NCBI GenBank assembly: GCA_022705125.1
Contig: JAKJFB010000038.1
Location: 2,731-12,770 of the forward strand
Reading direction: 5' to 3'
Length of the DNA stretch: 10,040 bases
Origin: Pseudomonadota bacterium
GTDB taxonomy: Bacteria; Pseudomonadota; Gammaproteobacteria; Pseudomonadales; UBA5518
A model generated the notes under the pieces. That model saw only the letters and a list, made by a program, of their open reading frames with translations. It had not been told where the DNA came from and searched no databases. This document shows, piece by piece, positions 1-6,506 of the stretch (positions are counted from its first letter, which is position 1; each line of letters opens with the position of its first letter). Both the position numbers and the translations under genes were made by a program.

Positions 1-244
1 GCGCAAGCAGATGCGGCTGCCGGAGGACGTTGACTTAGCGCGGGTGGAGTGCGCGGGGCAGGAGCGCTTTCGCGTCGTCACCGCGCTCGACCTGGTGCGT
101 CACCAGTTCCGGCGCCTGCTCGAGCTGTGGCTGGTGCTCGACCGCGCGCTGTACCTCTCGGAGCAGGGCTACCTAGTCGGGGTTGGCGAGTTCTGCCCGC
201 GCGAGCTCAGCCCGCGCAACCTGCTGATCGACGCGCGCCTGTAG
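1..244 (+). CDS. 3' end of a protein of uncertain family (possible SAM-dependent methyltransferase C-terminus), 5' partial
   Basis: The reading frame is open from base 2, with no stop before TAG at 242-244, so this is probably the C-terminal ~80 residues of a gene beginning before the window. An internal ATG lies at 11, but no ribosome binding site can be judged. The fragment is rich in Arg, Leu and Glu, with an amphipathic stretch (LVRHQFRRLLELWLVLDRAL) and a C-terminal ELSPRNLLIDARL. An ending with (T/S)PRNLL after a GYxVxxGxFC-like segment reminds me of the C-termini of some class I SAM methyltransferase-like proteins. That is a memory-based resemblance, and no catalytic motif lies inside the fragment. 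The TAG stop codon sits within the GTAG edge of a REP-like palindrome. The gene converges on the leftward operon. Confidence 0.55.
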   Translation, partial: RKQMRLPEDVDLARVECAGQERFRVVTALDLVRHQFRRLLELWLVLDRALYLSEQGYLVGVGEFCPRELSPRNLLIDARL

Positions 245-266
245 GTCGCCATGAATGGCGCCCTAC
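241..266. repeat. REP-like GTAG palindrome between convergent genes
   Basis: The element has GTAG at 241-244, an 8-bp arm at 245-252, a 2-base loop at 253-254, the second arm at 255-262 and CTAC at 263-266. One pair of the eight is mismatched. Both strands therefore begin with GTAG, the hallmark of SMAG/GTAG-type REP sequences associated with RAYT transposases. It fills nearly all of the 30-bp gap between the end of the rightward partial gene and the end of the leftward SDR gene. It supplies the TAG stop of the former. A bidirectional role as transcription-end or mRNA 3'-protecting hairpin is inferred; there is no T-run of a classical intrinsic terminator. Confidence 0.6.
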
Positions 267-274
267 GGCGGGAT

Positions 275-1705
275 CTACGCCTGGCGACGCGAGCGCCTGG
301 CGGTGCGCGTCGACGTCAGGTAGCCCCCGAGCGCCTCGAGCAGTCGCCGGCGTTCCTCGGGCGTCTCGCGCGTGTGCCGGAACACGTGACTCGGGTGCTG
401 CTCGCGGTCGAGCCAGAACCTGCCCGTGACCTTGCCGGCCTCCGTTGCGGCGCCGAGCCACACGACGGTGTCGGCACCTTCCTCGGGACTGCGCAGCGCC
501 GCGCGCGTGCTGCGGTAGAAGGCGGGCAGCGAGCTCTCGACGCCGGGCGTATCGGCCCAGCCGGGATGCATCGCGTTCACCACGATGCCGTCAGCGCGCC
601 ATTTTTCGGCCCATTCCTCGGTCAGGATCATCAGCCCGCGCTTGGCGCGGGCGTAGGCCACGGCGCCGGAGTAGCGGCCGTTGCGGCTCTGCAGGTCGTC
701 GACGTCGATGCGCTGCGAGTACATGCCGCCCGAGAGTACGTTCACCACGCGCGCCGAACCGGCCTTCGCGAGCAGCGGGTGAAGGCGCTCGGTGAGCAGC
801 CAGGGCGAGAGCAGCAGCAGCGCGAAGCTCTTTTCCAGCCCCTCTGCCGTGAGCTGGCGCGGGTTGAACAGGGCGCCGGCATTGTTGACCAGGATGTCGA
901 GCGGCTCGCCGCGGGCCAGCAGCCGCTCGGCCAGGGCGTTCACGTCCGCCATCAGCGAGAGGTCGGCGATGTCGAACGCCACCTGCGGGTTGCCGGTGCT
1001 GTCGCGGATCGCGCGCGCGGCTTGTTCCGTCTTCGCCGGATCACGGCCCACGATGGTTACGCGAGCGCCCAGCGCGGCGAGCTCGCGCGCCGCGGCGAAG
1101 CCGATGCCCGAGGTCGCGCCGGTGACCAGCGCGTGGCGACCGCCGAGCCACGCCGACACCGGCTTCCAGCGCTTGCGCGCGGCGCGGTAGCCCAGGCGCG
1201 TGAAGCGGCAAAGCCCCGGCAGCAGCAGGCGGTCGGCGAGCGCGGTGGCGCCCGATTCGCGCGGCGGCTCGAAATTGTCCTCGAGCGCGCGCTGCAGGCC
1301 CTCCATGGTGTTCTTGCCGACCCGGTCCATCACCGAGGGGAAGACGCGCGACATCGCGGCCAGCGGCGCCGGAAAATCGAAGGTCGCGATGTAGCGCAGC
1401 CGGGTGCCGCGCGCGGTGGCGCTGAACAGGATTTCCTCGCGCGCGGTGAACAGCCGCGAGTCCACCGTCATCAGCATGCGCCGCCCGGGTTCCCATTCGA
1501 TGACGCGATAGTGCAACGAGAAGCCGGCCTTCATGTCGATGCGGTACTCGCTGTCCAGCCCGGGCGCGCCGGGCGTCAGCCGGGTGCCGCGCGCGACGGC
1601 GGGGTCCCACTGCTCGATGCGCGAAAATTCCGACACGTAGGCAAACACCTCGTGCAACGGGCGGGCGACTTCGATCGTTTCGTCCAGCGTGACCTTGTGG
1701 CTCAT
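275..1705 (-). CDS. SRPBCC domain fused to a DHRS12-like short-chain dehydrogenase/reductase
   Basis: This 476-residue protein has two domains. Residues ~1-150 look like an SRPBCC/polyketide-cyclase-type ligand-binding fold (begins VTLDETIEVARPLHEVFAYV, typical of the family's first strand and helix). Residues ~188-440 are an SDR, with the Rossmann motif TGATSGIG at 195-202, NNAG at 274-277, Ser325 and the YxxxK pair Tyr351/Lys355. The segment around SGGM (326-329) and HPGWADTPGV (380-389) matches my recollection of the DHRS12 subgroup. The catalytic-tetrad Asn (usual F-A-x-N-x-LG) is Leu297 here. The role is probably NAD(P)-dependent oxidoreduction of a hydrophobic, perhaps lipid-derived, substrate; the substrate is unknown. 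The start is ATG at 1705, preceded by GGGAG, and overlaps the upstream stop by 4 bp. It is the last gene of the leftward operon. Confidence 0.88.
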   Translation of the reverse strand: MSHKVTLDETIEVARPLHEVFAYVSEFSRIEQWDPAVARGTRLTPGAPGLDSEYRIDMKAGFSLHYRVIEWEPGRRMLMTVDSRLFTAREEILFSATARGTRLRYIATFDFPAPLAAMSRVFPSVMDRVGKNTMEGLQRALEDNFEPPRESGATALADRLLLPGLCRFTRLGYRAARKRWKPVSAWLGGRHALVTGATSGIGFAAARELAALGARVTIVGRDPAKTEQAARAIRDSTGNPQVAFDIADLSLMADVNALAERLLARGEPLDILVNNAGALFNPRQLTAEGLEKSFALLLLSPWLLTERLHPLLAKAGSARVVNVLSGGMYSQRIDVDDLQSRNGRYSGAVAYARAKRGLMILTEEWAEKWRADGIVVNAMHPGWADTPGVESSLPAFYRSTRAALRSPEEGADTVVWLGAATEAGKVTGRFWLDREQHPSHVFRHTRETPEERRRLLEALGGYLTSTRTARRSRRQA

Positions 1706-2499
1706 GAGTTCTCCCGGGAGCAGTGCAACTGGTCCGGTGTACGCGGCGCGTCAGCTGCCGGTTCAGTCATGGCGGGCGCAGTTGCGGCAATTTCACGTTC
1801 GCGGGCGCGGTCCTCGCCTGACACGGGCCGGTAGCGGATCTCGACGTTGAGGGCCTTGCCGTCGGCACCATCCAGGTTCGACAGGCCGCGATACAGCACG
1901 AGACGCCGCCCGCTGTCGTAGGCGAGCTCGATCGGGTCGACGAATGCCCTCAGCAAAGGCTGCACCGGCACGATGCGCAGCCACAAGGCGCTGCCGGGAA
2001 GTTCCTCGGGCGCCTCGGTGCGCTCCATGCGCAGGCGCAGCGTCTGCAGTCGCGCGGGCAGCGCAAAGTCGACGTCGATGCTGTCGCCCGCGGCGAGCGC
2101 TTCCCAGTTCGCGCGCACGAAGCGGTCGAAACCCGAACTCGCCACCAGCGTGGCGGCAGGCTCGAGTGCGCGCATTTCCCCGCCGCGCAGCAGCAGGTAC
2201 TCGCCGTGCTGCCAGCGCGCGCCGATGCGCGAATCACTGCGCAAATCGTGCTGCTCGAAGGCCGGCGCGCTCTCGCTGCAGTGGTAATCGAGGGCATTAC
2301 GCGCGATCAGTGTGCCGTCCGGCGCGCGGTACTCGATGCGGTGGCCGAGCGTGCCGATCTCGTGCCGTTCGTGATAGACCTCGGTGCGCTCCGGCAGCCG
2401 CAGCGCCACCCCCTCGATGATTTCCGGCACAACGGGCTGTGCCCATGCGCTGCCCATCGTCGTTGCGCATGCCAGCGCGGCGAACACGAGGTGTTTCAC
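1702..2499 (-). CDS. exported protein of unknown family, GTG start
   Basis: I do not recognise the family. The 265-residue product begins with a clear Sec signal peptide (MKHLVFAALACATTMGSAWA, cleavage expected after AWA at residue 20), so it is probably periplasmic. A Cys at position 11 is a poor lipobox. The mature part is mainly polar with beta-prone stretches (DSIDVDFALPARLQTLRLRM, 139-158) and ends in a low-complexity Ala/Pro/Glu tail (237-265). Two further Cys are at 74 and 260. The start is GTG at 2499, because GGAGG lies 7 bases upstream, the signal peptide starts there, and the codon overlaps the DUF2878 stop by 4 bp (GTGA). A longer in-frame reading upstream is a shadow of the DUF2878 gene. 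Its place in the operon suggests a role in the envelope response to oxidative lipid damage (inference). Confidence 0.82.
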   Translation of the reverse strand: MKHLVFAALACATTMGSAWAQPVVPEIIEGVALRLPERTEVYHERHEIGTLGHRIEYRAPDGTLIARNALDYHCSESAPAFEQHDLRSDSRIGARWQHGEYLLLRGGEMRALEPAATLVASSGFDRFVRANWEALAAGDSIDVDFALPARLQTLRLRMERTEAPEELPGSALWLRIVPVQPLLRAFVDPIELAYDSGRRLVLYRGLSNLDGADGKALNVEIRYRPVSGEDRAREREIAATAPAMTEPAADAPRTPDQLHCSRENS

Positions 2500-3014
2500 G
2501 ACAGGGCCTCCGTGGCAACGGCGCGCGGGGCGCGCGCGAGGAAAAGGAGCAGCGGCAGCAACAGCGCCCACGCCGGCGCCATCGCCAGCGCGAGCTGCCA
2601 CAGCGGGAAGCGGGTGGTGGCGGCGCCCAGCTCCACGCCCGCCACGTAGCTGAGCGGGCCGAGCACGGCCCCGAGCAGCGCGCCCAGCGCCAGCCGCTCG
2701 TGCAGCCATGCCAGCGAATGCGCGAACGTGGTCGCGAACAGCAGCCACAGCACCACCAGCCAGGGCGGAATACCTGCGCCCAGCGTGCCGTGAAACTCCA
2801 GCAACCCCAGTTGTTGCCAGCCGAGATCCATCGCGAGACCGAGCAGGGCGGCGACCGCGATAACGGCCCAGCCGCGGGCGCTACGCTCCATCAGCCACCC
2901 GTGCAGCGCCAGGATCAGTGCGCCGGCGGGCAGCGCCCACGCGTTGCCACCGGCCACGCAGGCGAGCCAGCCGCACTGGTAGGCGATGGCGTTGAGAAAC
3001 CTGGCGTTGGTCAT
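2496..3014 (-). CDS. DUF2878-type multi-pass inner-membrane protein
   Basis: The 172-residue protein is very hydrophobic, with about five predicted membrane segments (around residues 8-26, 28-42, 49-66, 83-103 and 137-160) and a short Arg-rich C-terminus. The N-terminal pattern (FLNAIAYQCGWLACVAGG), the WLMERSARGW loop and the later GLAMDLGWQQLGLLEF segment fit the DUF2878 family. Members are often found in RpoE/ChrR-linked clusters with photolyase and CFA-like genes; the biochemical function is unknown. The start is ATG at 3014, with GGAG 8 bases upstream. It lies 56 bp downstream of the photolyase stop, the only real gap in the operon and one that contains a REP-like palindrome. Its stop overlaps the next start by 4 bp. 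Confidence 0.82.
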   Translation of the reverse strand: MTNARFLNAIAYQCGWLACVAGGNAWALPAGALILALHGWLMERSARGWAVIAVAALLGLAMDLGWQQLGLLEFHGTLGAGIPPWLVVLWLLFATTFAHSLAWLHERLALGALLGAVLGPLSYVAGVELGAATTRFPLWQLALAMAPAWALLLPLLLFLARAPRAVATEALS

Positions 3015-3052
3015 GCAATGTCTCCGAGCGCAGCTAGAGAAGGATGCAGCAT

Positions 3053-3074
3053 GTCGGCATGAATGCCGGCCTAC
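3053..3074 (-). repeat. REP-like GTAG palindrome at the photolyase stop codon
   Basis: Read on the minus strand this is GTAG, then an 8-base arm (3070-3063), a TC loop and the second arm (3060-3053), with 7 of 8 pairs formed. It has the same plan as the element at 241-266, including a mismatch at the second pair. The TAG of the head is the stop codon of the photolyase gene (3071-3073). It sits inside the operon between photolyase and DUF2878, where it could attenuate transcription or stabilise the upstream mRNA segment (inference). Confidence 0.6.
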
Positions 3075-4474
3075 GGCGCCAGCCCGCGAAAGGCGAGCAG
3101 CACGCGCTCGCGCGCGCCCTTCAGTTCCACCATCGGCTCCGGGTAGCCGGTCGCCAGCAGCGCCGGGTGGCCCGGCTGCAGCACTGCCTTCGCGGGCAGC
3201 GCGGCGAGCTGCGGCAGCCAGCGGCGCACGAACGCGCCCTCGGCATCGAAGCGCTCGGCCTGGCGCACCGGGCTCAACACGCGGAAATAGGGGGCGGCGT
3301 CGGTGCCGGTGGAGGCCGACCACTGCCAGCCGCCGTTGTTGGCCGCGAGCTCGATGTCCACCAGTTGCTCGCAGAAGAAGCGTTCGCCGTGGCGCCAGTC
3401 GACCAGCAGGTACTTGGTGAGGAACATCGCCGTGACCATGCGCAGGCGGTTGTGCATCCAGCCGGTCGCCGCGAGCTGGCGCATGGCCGCATCCACCAGC
3501 GGATAACCCGTGCGGCCCTCGCACCAGCGCGTGAAATCCACGCCGGGTTCGCGCCAGGCGATCGCCTCGGTCTCGGGTCGGAACGGGCGGGCGCGGCTGA
3601 CGCGGGGGAACTCCGCCAGGATGTGGGTGTAGAACTCGCGCCAGACCAGTTCGCTCAGCCAGGTCTGCGCGCCGCGCGAGCCGCTGTCCCATTCGCCGTG
3701 GTTGTGCGCCAGCGCGGCCTCGATGCAGCGGCGCACCGAGAGCGCGCCGATCGCCAGATACGGCGACAGACGCGAGGTGCCGTCCAGCGCCGGCACGTCC
3801 CGGTCCTCGTGGTAGCGCGCGAGGCCGTGCTCCACGAAGTCCGCCAGCCGCGCGCGCGCGGCGACCTCGCCGATCGGCCACCAGTCGGGATCCAGCGTCG
3901 CCACGGGCGGCTCCCAGTCCGGCAGCGGCGGGGGCTCGACCGCCGCGCGCGCCGTCGGCGCCGCGACGCAGTCCACCGGCTCACCGCGCACCTGCGCCAG
4001 CCAGGCGCGGCGGAACGGGCTGAACACCTTGAACGGCGCGCCCTGCTGCGTGCGCACGGTGCCGGGCGCCAGCACCGTGAAGTCGTGCAGGTTGCGCCAC
4101 GCGGTGCCCTGCGCGCGCAGGGCCTCGGCAACCAGGCGGTCGCGCGCCACCTCGTTGACCGCGTATTCCGCGTTGGCATACACCGCGGTCGCAGCCTGCG
4201 CGCGCGCGAACTCCGCCACCGCTGCCGGAGCACCGGCGAACTCCGGTACCAGGCGCACCCAGAGCGGTATGCCGAGCGCCGCGAGCCTCTCGCGCAGCGC
4301 CAGCACGTGCCGCCACACGAACACCTGCTTGCGCGCGCCCCAGTCGTGCGCGCGCCACTGGGCCGGCGTGAGCAGGAACAGTCCGGTCACGCGGGCGCCG
4401 TCGCGGGCGGCCTCGGCCAGCGCGCTGTTGTCGTCGGCGCGCAGGTCGGAGCGGAACCAGACCACCGTGCTCAT
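3071..4474 (-). CDS. phrB: deoxyribodipyrimidine photolyase (class I CPD photolyase)
   Basis: The 467-residue product belongs to the photolyase/cryptochrome family, which repairs cyclobutane pyrimidine dimers using FADH- and blue light. Residues 1-~165 form the antenna-binding Rossmann-like domain (begins MSTVVWFRSDLRADDN). Residues ~200-460 form the FAD/DNA-binding domain. Visible motifs are SRLSPYLAIGALS (234-246), WLSELVWREFY (272-282), TGYPLVDAAMRQL (322-334), TGWMHNRLRM (337-346) and NNGGWQWSASTGTDAAPYFR (379-398). The Trp electron-transfer triad of E. coli PhrB (W306/W359/W382) aligns with W307, W360 and W383, and the FAD-contacting Asn (E. coli N378) with N379, so it should be an active CPD photolyase rather than a plant-type cryptochrome. 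ATG at 4474 overlaps the CFA-like stop by 4 bp, with no strong ribosome binding site, so translational coupling is likely. In R. sphaeroides phrA is a sigma-E target. Confidence 0.95.
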   Translation of the reverse strand: MSTVVWFRSDLRADDNSALAEAARDGARVTGLFLLTPAQWRAHDWGARKQVFVWRHVLALRERLAALGIPLWVRLVPEFAGAPAAVAEFARAQAATAVYANAEYAVNEVARDRLVAEALRAQGTAWRNLHDFTVLAPGTVRTQQGAPFKVFSPFRRAWLAQVRGEPVDCVAAPTARAAVEPPPLPDWEPPVATLDPDWWPIGEVAARARLADFVEHGLARYHEDRDVPALDGTSRLSPYLAIGALSVRRCIEAALAHNHGEWDSGSRGAQTWLSELVWREFYTHILAEFPRVSRARPFRPETEAIAWREPGVDFTRWCEGRTGYPLVDAAMRQLAATGWMHNRLRMVTAMFLTKYLLVDWRHGERFFCEQLVDIELAANNGGWQWSASTGTDAAPYFRVLSPVRQAERFDAEGAFVRRWLPQLAALPAKAVLQPGHPALLATGYPEPMVELKGARERVLLAFRGLAP

Positions 4475-5733
4475 GCGGCTGGCGGCCGGTACTGTGGCTT
4501 GGCGAGCAGGAACTGCGCGGTGCCGATCACGCGTTCGCGGAATCCGCCCTCGCAGTAGCAGAAGTAGTAGTCCCACAGACGCACGAAGTCCTCGCTGTAG
4601 CCGAGCGCGCGGATGGCCTCGGTGCCCGCGTGGAAGCGCCGGCGCCAGGCGGCCAGCGTGTCGGCGTAGTGCGCCGTGATGTCGAGCGTGTCGATCAACT
4701 GCATGTCGGTGTGCGTCCCCGTGAGCGTCGCGATGGCGCCGGTCGAGGGCAGGAAGCCGCCCGGGAAGATGTAGCGCTGGATGAAATCGGGCGTGGCGCG
4801 ATAGCCCTCAAAGTCGTTTTCGTCGATGGTGATCGCCTGGATCAGCGCCGCGCCGCTATCCTCAAGCAGGCTGCCGACCTTGGCGAAATAAGTGTCCAGA
4901 TACTGGTGGCCGATCGCCTCGATCATCTCGATCGATACCAGCTTGTCGTACTGGCCCTCGAGCTCGCGGTAGTCCTGCAGCAGCACGGTCACGCGCTCCG
5001 AGAGCCCGGCCGCGGCGATGCGCTGCGTGGCGTAGTCGTACTGCTGGCGCGAGATCGTGGTGGTGGTCACGCGGCAGCCGGTGTGGCGCGCCGCGTATTC
5101 CGCCATGCCGCCCCAGCCGGTGCCGATCTCGAGCAGGTGGTCATCGGGCCCCAGCTCCAGCCGGCGGCAGATGCGCGCGAGCTTGGCGCGCGAGGCCTCC
5201 TCGAGCGTGGCCCCGGCGTGCGGGAAGATCGCGGAGGAATACATCATGGTCGGGTCGAGGAACAGCGCGAACATCTCGTTGCCGAGATCGTAGTGCGCCT
5301 CGATGTTGCGCCGCGAGCCGGCCTTGCTGTTGCGGTTGAGCAGGTGCAGCGCGCGCAACGCCACGCGCTCGAGCGCCGAGCTGCGATCATCGATGGCGTT
5401 CAGCAGGTCGATGTTCGCCGCCATCAGCTGCATCACCTTCAGCAGGTCCGGCGTCTTCCAGTGCCCGCGTACCCAGGACTCGGCCGCGCCCACGCTGCCG
5501 CCGCTGGCCAGCTCGTGGTAGAAGGCGCTGTCGGTGACCTGCACGTGCGCCACCAGTTCCTCGCGCGCGCTCGCGCTGCCGAAGCGCCAGGTGCCCTCGG
5601 CGTCCTCGATCACCAGCCGCCCGCGTGGCAGCGCCGCGATGCGCTCGAAGATCTTGCCGCGCGCGATACGCGCGGACCAGGGCAGGCGCGCCGTTTGCGG
5701 CAGTTCCAGTTCGCGTGTTCTCGCGGTGCTCAT
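4471..5733 (-). CDS. cyclopropane-fatty-acid-synthase-like SAM methyltransferase (possible UfaM-type)
   Basis: The 420-residue enzyme belongs to the CFA synthase family, which uses SAM to methylenate or methylate double bonds of phospholipid acyl chains at the membrane. The SAM-binding motif LEIGTGWGG lies at 201-209, with SIEMIEAIGH at 267-276 and IFPGGFLPS at 322-330. Compared from memory with E. coli Cfa, the bicarbonate ligands Glu239 and Tyr317 are kept (Glu272, Tyr356), and Cys354 matches Cys394. Cys139 is replaced by Ser167 and His266 by Gln299. This suggests the subfamily found beside RpoE/ChrR rather than a housekeeping CFA synthase. In R. sphaeroides the regulon's CFA homologue methylates vaccenoyl chains on the way to furan fatty acids. 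The product here is untested. ATG at 5733 has AGGAG 8 bases upstream and overlaps the DUF1365 stop by 4 bp. Confidence 0.9.
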   Translation of the reverse strand: MSTARTRELELPQTARLPWSARIARGKIFERIAALPRGRLVIEDAEGTWRFGSASAREELVAHVQVTDSAFYHELASGGSVGAAESWVRGHWKTPDLLKVMQLMAANIDLLNAIDDRSSALERVALRALHLLNRNSKAGSRRNIEAHYDLGNEMFALFLDPTMMYSSAIFPHAGATLEEASRAKLARICRRLELGPDDHLLEIGTGWGGMAEYAARHTGCRVTTTTISRQQYDYATQRIAAAGLSERVTVLLQDYRELEGQYDKLVSIEMIEAIGHQYLDTYFAKVGSLLEDSGAALIQAITIDENDFEGYRATPDFIQRYIFPGGFLPSTGAIATLTGTHTDMQLIDTLDITAHYADTLAAWRRRFHAGTEAIRALGYSEDFVRLWDYYFCYCEGGFRERVIGTAQFLLAKPQYRPPAA

Positions 5734-6506
5734 CCTGTGGACTCCTTGATCGGCATCGATGCGGGTGGGTGGGAATGGAAGGGCACGCGCTTGGCGAACA
5801 GGCGCAGCGCCTCGAAATAGATCGCCGCGAGGATGCGCAGGCTCATCAGCGGGTAACGCACCAGCAGCAGCCGGCGCAGCGCGCGGGCATCGAGCGGCTC
5901 GCGCTGCAGGCTGAGCGTGGCGTCGAAGACTTTCGCGCCGTCGCGGTGGTTTTCCAGGTGGATGCCGATGCGCTCGCCGGGGGTACGGCTCATCCAGCGG
6001 TAACGCATGTCCATCGGGTTGAACGGCGAGACGTGGAAACTCTTGGCGAATTCCGCGCGCAGCACCCCGGCGTTGTCCTCGACGGGCAGCACGTAGGCGT
6101 GGCGTTCTCCCCATGGCGTGTTCGTGACCTCGGCGACCACGGCCTGCAGCGTCTCGCCGTCGGCGCCGTAGCAGTAATAACAGGAGATCGGGTTCATCAG
6201 CACGCCGAAGTAGCGCAGGTTCGCCAGCAGCATCACCGGGCCGGCGGGGCGGCGGCCCGTGTGCGCGGCAACCAGCTCGCGCACGCACTCGGCCAGCGGC
6301 CGCTTCGGGTCGCCGAGGAAATCCTTGCGCCGGAACCAGCCCGGGGCCGGACGCGCGGCGGACCACAGCCGGCTGCCGGCGAACAGTGTCGGCAGCTTCT
6401 CGACGTCGAGCAGCAGCATGCACATCCGGTAGCGGAAAGCGTGCGTCGCCGGCGTGAAGCGCCGGTGGCGGACCTCGCCGGTGTAGATCGCGCTCGTGCT
6501 CACCAT
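5730..6506 (-). CDS. DUF1365 family protein
   Basis: This 258-residue protein has the features I associate with DUF1365: the N-terminal YTGEVRHRRFTPATHAFRYR (8-27), NPISCYYCY (105-113), EVTNTPWGERHAYVL (126-140) and KSFHVSPFNPMDMRYRW (155-171). It is a cytosolic or membrane-associated protein, with a mildly hydrophobic C-terminal stretch (around 212-235). The family has no firmly established reaction, but it sits almost invariably between an FAD amine-oxidase-like gene and a CFA-like gene, which implies a step in modified fatty-acid synthesis. The conserved His, Cys and Tyr residues could bind a metal or a substrate (inference). ATG at 6506 overlaps the upstream stop by 7 bp; the adjacent GTG at 6503 would give a 4-bp overlap and is equally plausible. 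Confidence 0.9.
   Translation of the reverse strand: MVSTSAIYTGEVRHRRFTPATHAFRYRMCMLLLDVEKLPTLFAGSRLWSAARPAPGWFRRKDFLGDPKRPLAECVRELVAAHTGRRPAGPVMLLANLRYFGVLMNPISCYYCYGADGETLQAVVAEVTNTPWGERHAYVLPVEDNAGVLRAEFAKSFHVSPFNPMDMRYRWMSRTPGERIGIHLENHRDGAKVFDATLSLQREPLDARALRRLLLVRYPLMSLRILAAIYFEALRLFAKRVPFHSHPPASMPIKESTG

Noticed and set aside
1028..1045. TGATCC on the minus strand inside the SDR coding region
   Set aside because: No TA-type -10 element at the required 18-base spacing, so probably chance.
251..1834. Long open frame on the plus strand opposite the SRPBCC-SDR gene
   Set aside because: High-GC antisense shadow: Arg/Ala/Gln-rich with no domain, and the minus strand carries clear SDR motifs.
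3015..3881. Minus-strand frame extending upstream of the DUF2878 start into the photolyase gene
   Set aside because: Out-of-frame reading of photolyase codons; the ATG at 3014 has its own ribosome binding site.
3044..4558. Long plus-strand open frame opposite the photolyase
   Set aside because: Compositionally biased antisense frame; the photolyase on the other strand explains the region fully.
4630..5820. Plus-strand open frame opposite the CFA-like gene
   Set aside because: Antisense shadow with no recognisable motif; the CFA-like gene is unambiguous.
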